From Unio delphinus (Eukaryota > Mollusca > Bivalvia > Unionida > Unionidae): a DNA stretch of 64,000 nt. Every line of letters begins with the position of its first letter. The first letter of the stretch is position 1. The stretch covers positions 7,831,782 to 7,895,781 of the forward strand of contig JAQISU010000097.1 in NCBI GenBank assembly GCA_029339505.1, in the 5' to 3' direction. A model generated the notes under the pieces. The model worked only from the letters and a program-made list of their open reading frames with translations. It did no database searches and was not told the DNA's origin. The translations under genes and the position numbers were made by a program. Of the stretch, positions 62,101 to 64,000 are shown piece after piece.

Positions 62101-64000
62101 TAGGGTTAGGGTTAGGGTTAGGGTTAGGGTTAGGGTTAGGGTTAGGGTTAGGGTTAGGGTTAGGGTTAGGGTTAGGGTTAGGGTTAGGGTTAGGGTTAGG
62201 GTTAGGGTTAGGGTTAGGGTTAGGGTTAGGGTTAGGGTTAGGGTTAGGGTTAGGGTTAGGGTTAGGGTTAGGGTTAGGGTTAGGGTTAGGGTTAGGGTTA
62301 GGGTTAGGGTTAGGGTTAGGGTTAGGGTTAGGGTTAGGGTTAGGGTTAGGGTTAGGGTTAGGGTTAGGGTTAGGGTTAGGGTTAGGGTTAGGGTTAGGGT
62401 TAGGGTTAGGGTTAGGGTTAGGGTTAGGGTTAGGGTTAGGGTTAGGGTTAGGGTTAGGGTTAGGGTTAGGGTTAGGGTTAGGGTTAGGGTTAGGGTTAGG
62501 GTTAGGGTTAGGGTTAGGGTTAGGGTTAGGGTTAGGGTTAGGGTTAGGGTTAGGGTTAGGGTTAGGGTTAGGGTTAGGGTTAGGGTTAGGGTTAGGGTTA
62601 GGGTTAGGGTTAGGGTTAGGGTTAGGGTTAGGGTTAGGGTTAGGGTTAGGGTTAGGGTTAGGGTTAGGGTTAGGGTTAGGGTTAGGGTTAGGGTTAGGGT
62701 TAGGGTTAGGGTTAGGGTTAGGGTTAGGGTTAGGGTTAGGGTTAGGGTTAGGGTTAGGGTTAGGGTTAGGGTTAGGGTTAGGGTTAGGGTTAGGGTTAGG
62801 GTTAGGGTTAGGGTTAGGGTTAGGGTTAGGGTTAGGGTTAGGGTTAGGGTTAGGGTTAGGGTTAGGGTTAGGGTTAGGGTTAGGGTTAGGGTTAGGGTTA
62901 GGGTTAGGGTTAGGGTTAGGGTTAGGGTTAGGGTTAGGGTTAGGGTTAGGGTTAGGGTTAGGGTTAGGGTTAGGGTTAGGGTTAGGGTTAGGGTTAGGGT
63001 TAGGGTTAGGGTTAGGGTTAGGGTTAGGGTTAGGGTTAGGGTTAGGGTTAGGGTTAGGGTTAGGGTTAGGGTTAGGGTTAGGGTTAGGGTTAGGGTTAGG
63101 GTTAGGGTTAGGGTTAGGGTTAGGGTTAGGGTTAGGGTTAGGGTTAGGGTTAGGGTTAGGGTTAGGGTTAGGGTTAGGGTTAGGGTTAGGGTTAGGGTTA
63201 GGGTTAGGGTTAGGGTTAGGGTTAGGGTTAGGGTTAGGGTTAGGGTTAGGGTTAGGGTTAGGGTTAGGGTTAGGGTTAGGGTTAGGGTTAGGGTTAGGGT
63301 TAGGGTTAGGGTTAGGGTTAGGGTTAGGGTTAGGGTTAGGGTTAGGGTTAGGGTTAGGGTTAGGGTTAGGGTTAGGGTTAGGGTTAGGGTTAGGGTTAGG
63401 GTTAGGGTTAGGGTTAGGGTTAGGGTTAGGGTTAGGGTTAGGGTTAGGGTTAGGGTTAGGGTTAGGGTTAGGGTTAGGGTTAGGGTTAGGGTTAGGGTTA
63501 GGGTTAGGGTTAGGGTTAGGGTTAGGGTTAGGGTTAGGGTTAGGGTTAGGGTTAGGGTTAGGGTTAGGGTTAGGGTTAGGGTTAGGGTTAGGGTTAGGGT
63601 TAGGGTTAGGGTTAGGGTTAGGGTTAGGGTTAGGGTTAGGGTTAGGGTTAGGGTTAGGGTTAGGGTTAGGGTTAGGGTTAGGGTTAGGGTTAGGGTTAGG
63701 GTTAGGGTTAGGGTTAGGGTTAGGGTTAGGGTTAGGGTTAGGGTTAGGGTTAGGGTTAGGGTTAGGGTTAGGGTTAGGGTTAGGGTTAGGGTTAGGGTTA
63801 GGGTTAGGGTTAGGGTTAGGGTTAGGGTTAGGGTTAGGGTTAGGGTTAGGGTTAGGGTTAGGGTTAGGGTTAGGGTTAGGGTTAGGGTTAGGGTTAGGGT
63901 TAGGGTTAGGGTTAGGGTTAGGGTTAGGGTTAGGGTTAGGGTTAGGGTTAGGGTTAGGGTTAGGGTTAGGGTTAGGGTTAGGGTTAGGGTTAGGGTTAGG
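53124..64000 (+). repeat. Terminal telomere array (TTAGGG)n, at least 10.9 kb
   Basis: The array runs to the window edge with the G-strand 5' to 3' rightward, as at a right chromosome end. I noticed only a few imperfections: TTTAGGG near 53130-53140 and 53362, TTAGCG near 53372, TTAGG near 53527 and 60233, TTTGGG near 57540 and an inserted GG near 60825. Variants cluster at the inner edge. The array encodes nothing; the long Arg-Val frame is an artefact. Confidence 0.98.

Overview
The window is the right-hand end of a chromosome from an AT-rich animal genome. The last 10.9 kb is an almost perfect (TTAGGG)n array whose G-strand runs toward the right edge, as expected at a natural chromosome end. 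The mix of (TA)n, (TG)n and (CATA)n microsatellites, tRNA-derived SINEs, a Penelope-like element, an AP-endonuclease LINE and a Ty3/gypsy element suggests a marine invertebrate, perhaps a mollusc. The species cannot be fixed from the sequence alone, and no convincing host protein-coding gene was found.

Layout. 1-2954: the 3' part of a decayed Ty3/gypsy-like retrotransposon (integrase part, then RT, then RNase H, then LTR). 4609-24893: a complete 20.3-kb Polinton/Maverick (virus-like DNA transposon) with terminal inverted repeats and a perfect 6-bp target duplication TTTGTA. 24900-30490: gene-poor DNA with minisatellites. 30991-35169: a near full-length LINE with frameshifts. 35170-45900: microsatellites, decayed repeats and old retroelement pieces. 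46055-50690: subtelomere with a SINE, Penelope-like fragments and interstitial telomere repeats. 50691-53123: eight identical 299-bp satellite units. 53124-64000: telomere array.

The Polinton carries the usual core set: protein-primed DNA polymerase B, chromodomain integrase, packaging ATPase, adenovirus-type cysteine protease, double-jelly-roll major capsid protein, single-jelly-roll minor capsid protein, and several small basic or membrane proteins. It also has a BIR-domain (IAP-like) gene fused to a cysteine-rich region and a double zinc-knuckle gene. In-frame stops in the integrase and near the end of PolB, plus a lost exonuclease aspartate, indicate that this copy is probably not autonomous, although its ends and most frames are intact and it looks young.

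The most striking observation concerns the five genes at the two outer ends of the Polinton. Each is followed, 21-37 bases after its stop codon, by a 16-base hairpin of the replication-dependent histone mRNA type (GGCCCTTTTCAGGGCC and variants, often followed by ACCCA or ACTCA). A purine-rich GAAAAGA block resembling the histone downstream element (the U7 snRNA target) follows 10-13 bases later. The core replication and capsid genes lack this hairpin, and poly(A) signals are visible at the ends of at least three gene blocks. Three of the five genes also share a TATA-adjacent upstream motif. The other two form a divergent pair with CCAAT and CRE motifs, resembling an H2A/H2B gene pair. I infer that the element uses host histone-mRNA processing to make S-phase, non-polyadenylated messages for a set of accessory, perhaps early, genes.

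A second theme is the chromosome end. A GIY-YIG Penelope-like element, a SINE sharing the PLE 3'-end motif, and a SINE-containing satellite all lie with their 3' ends against telomere repeats, in the orientation expected if cDNA was primed from the telomeric G-strand.
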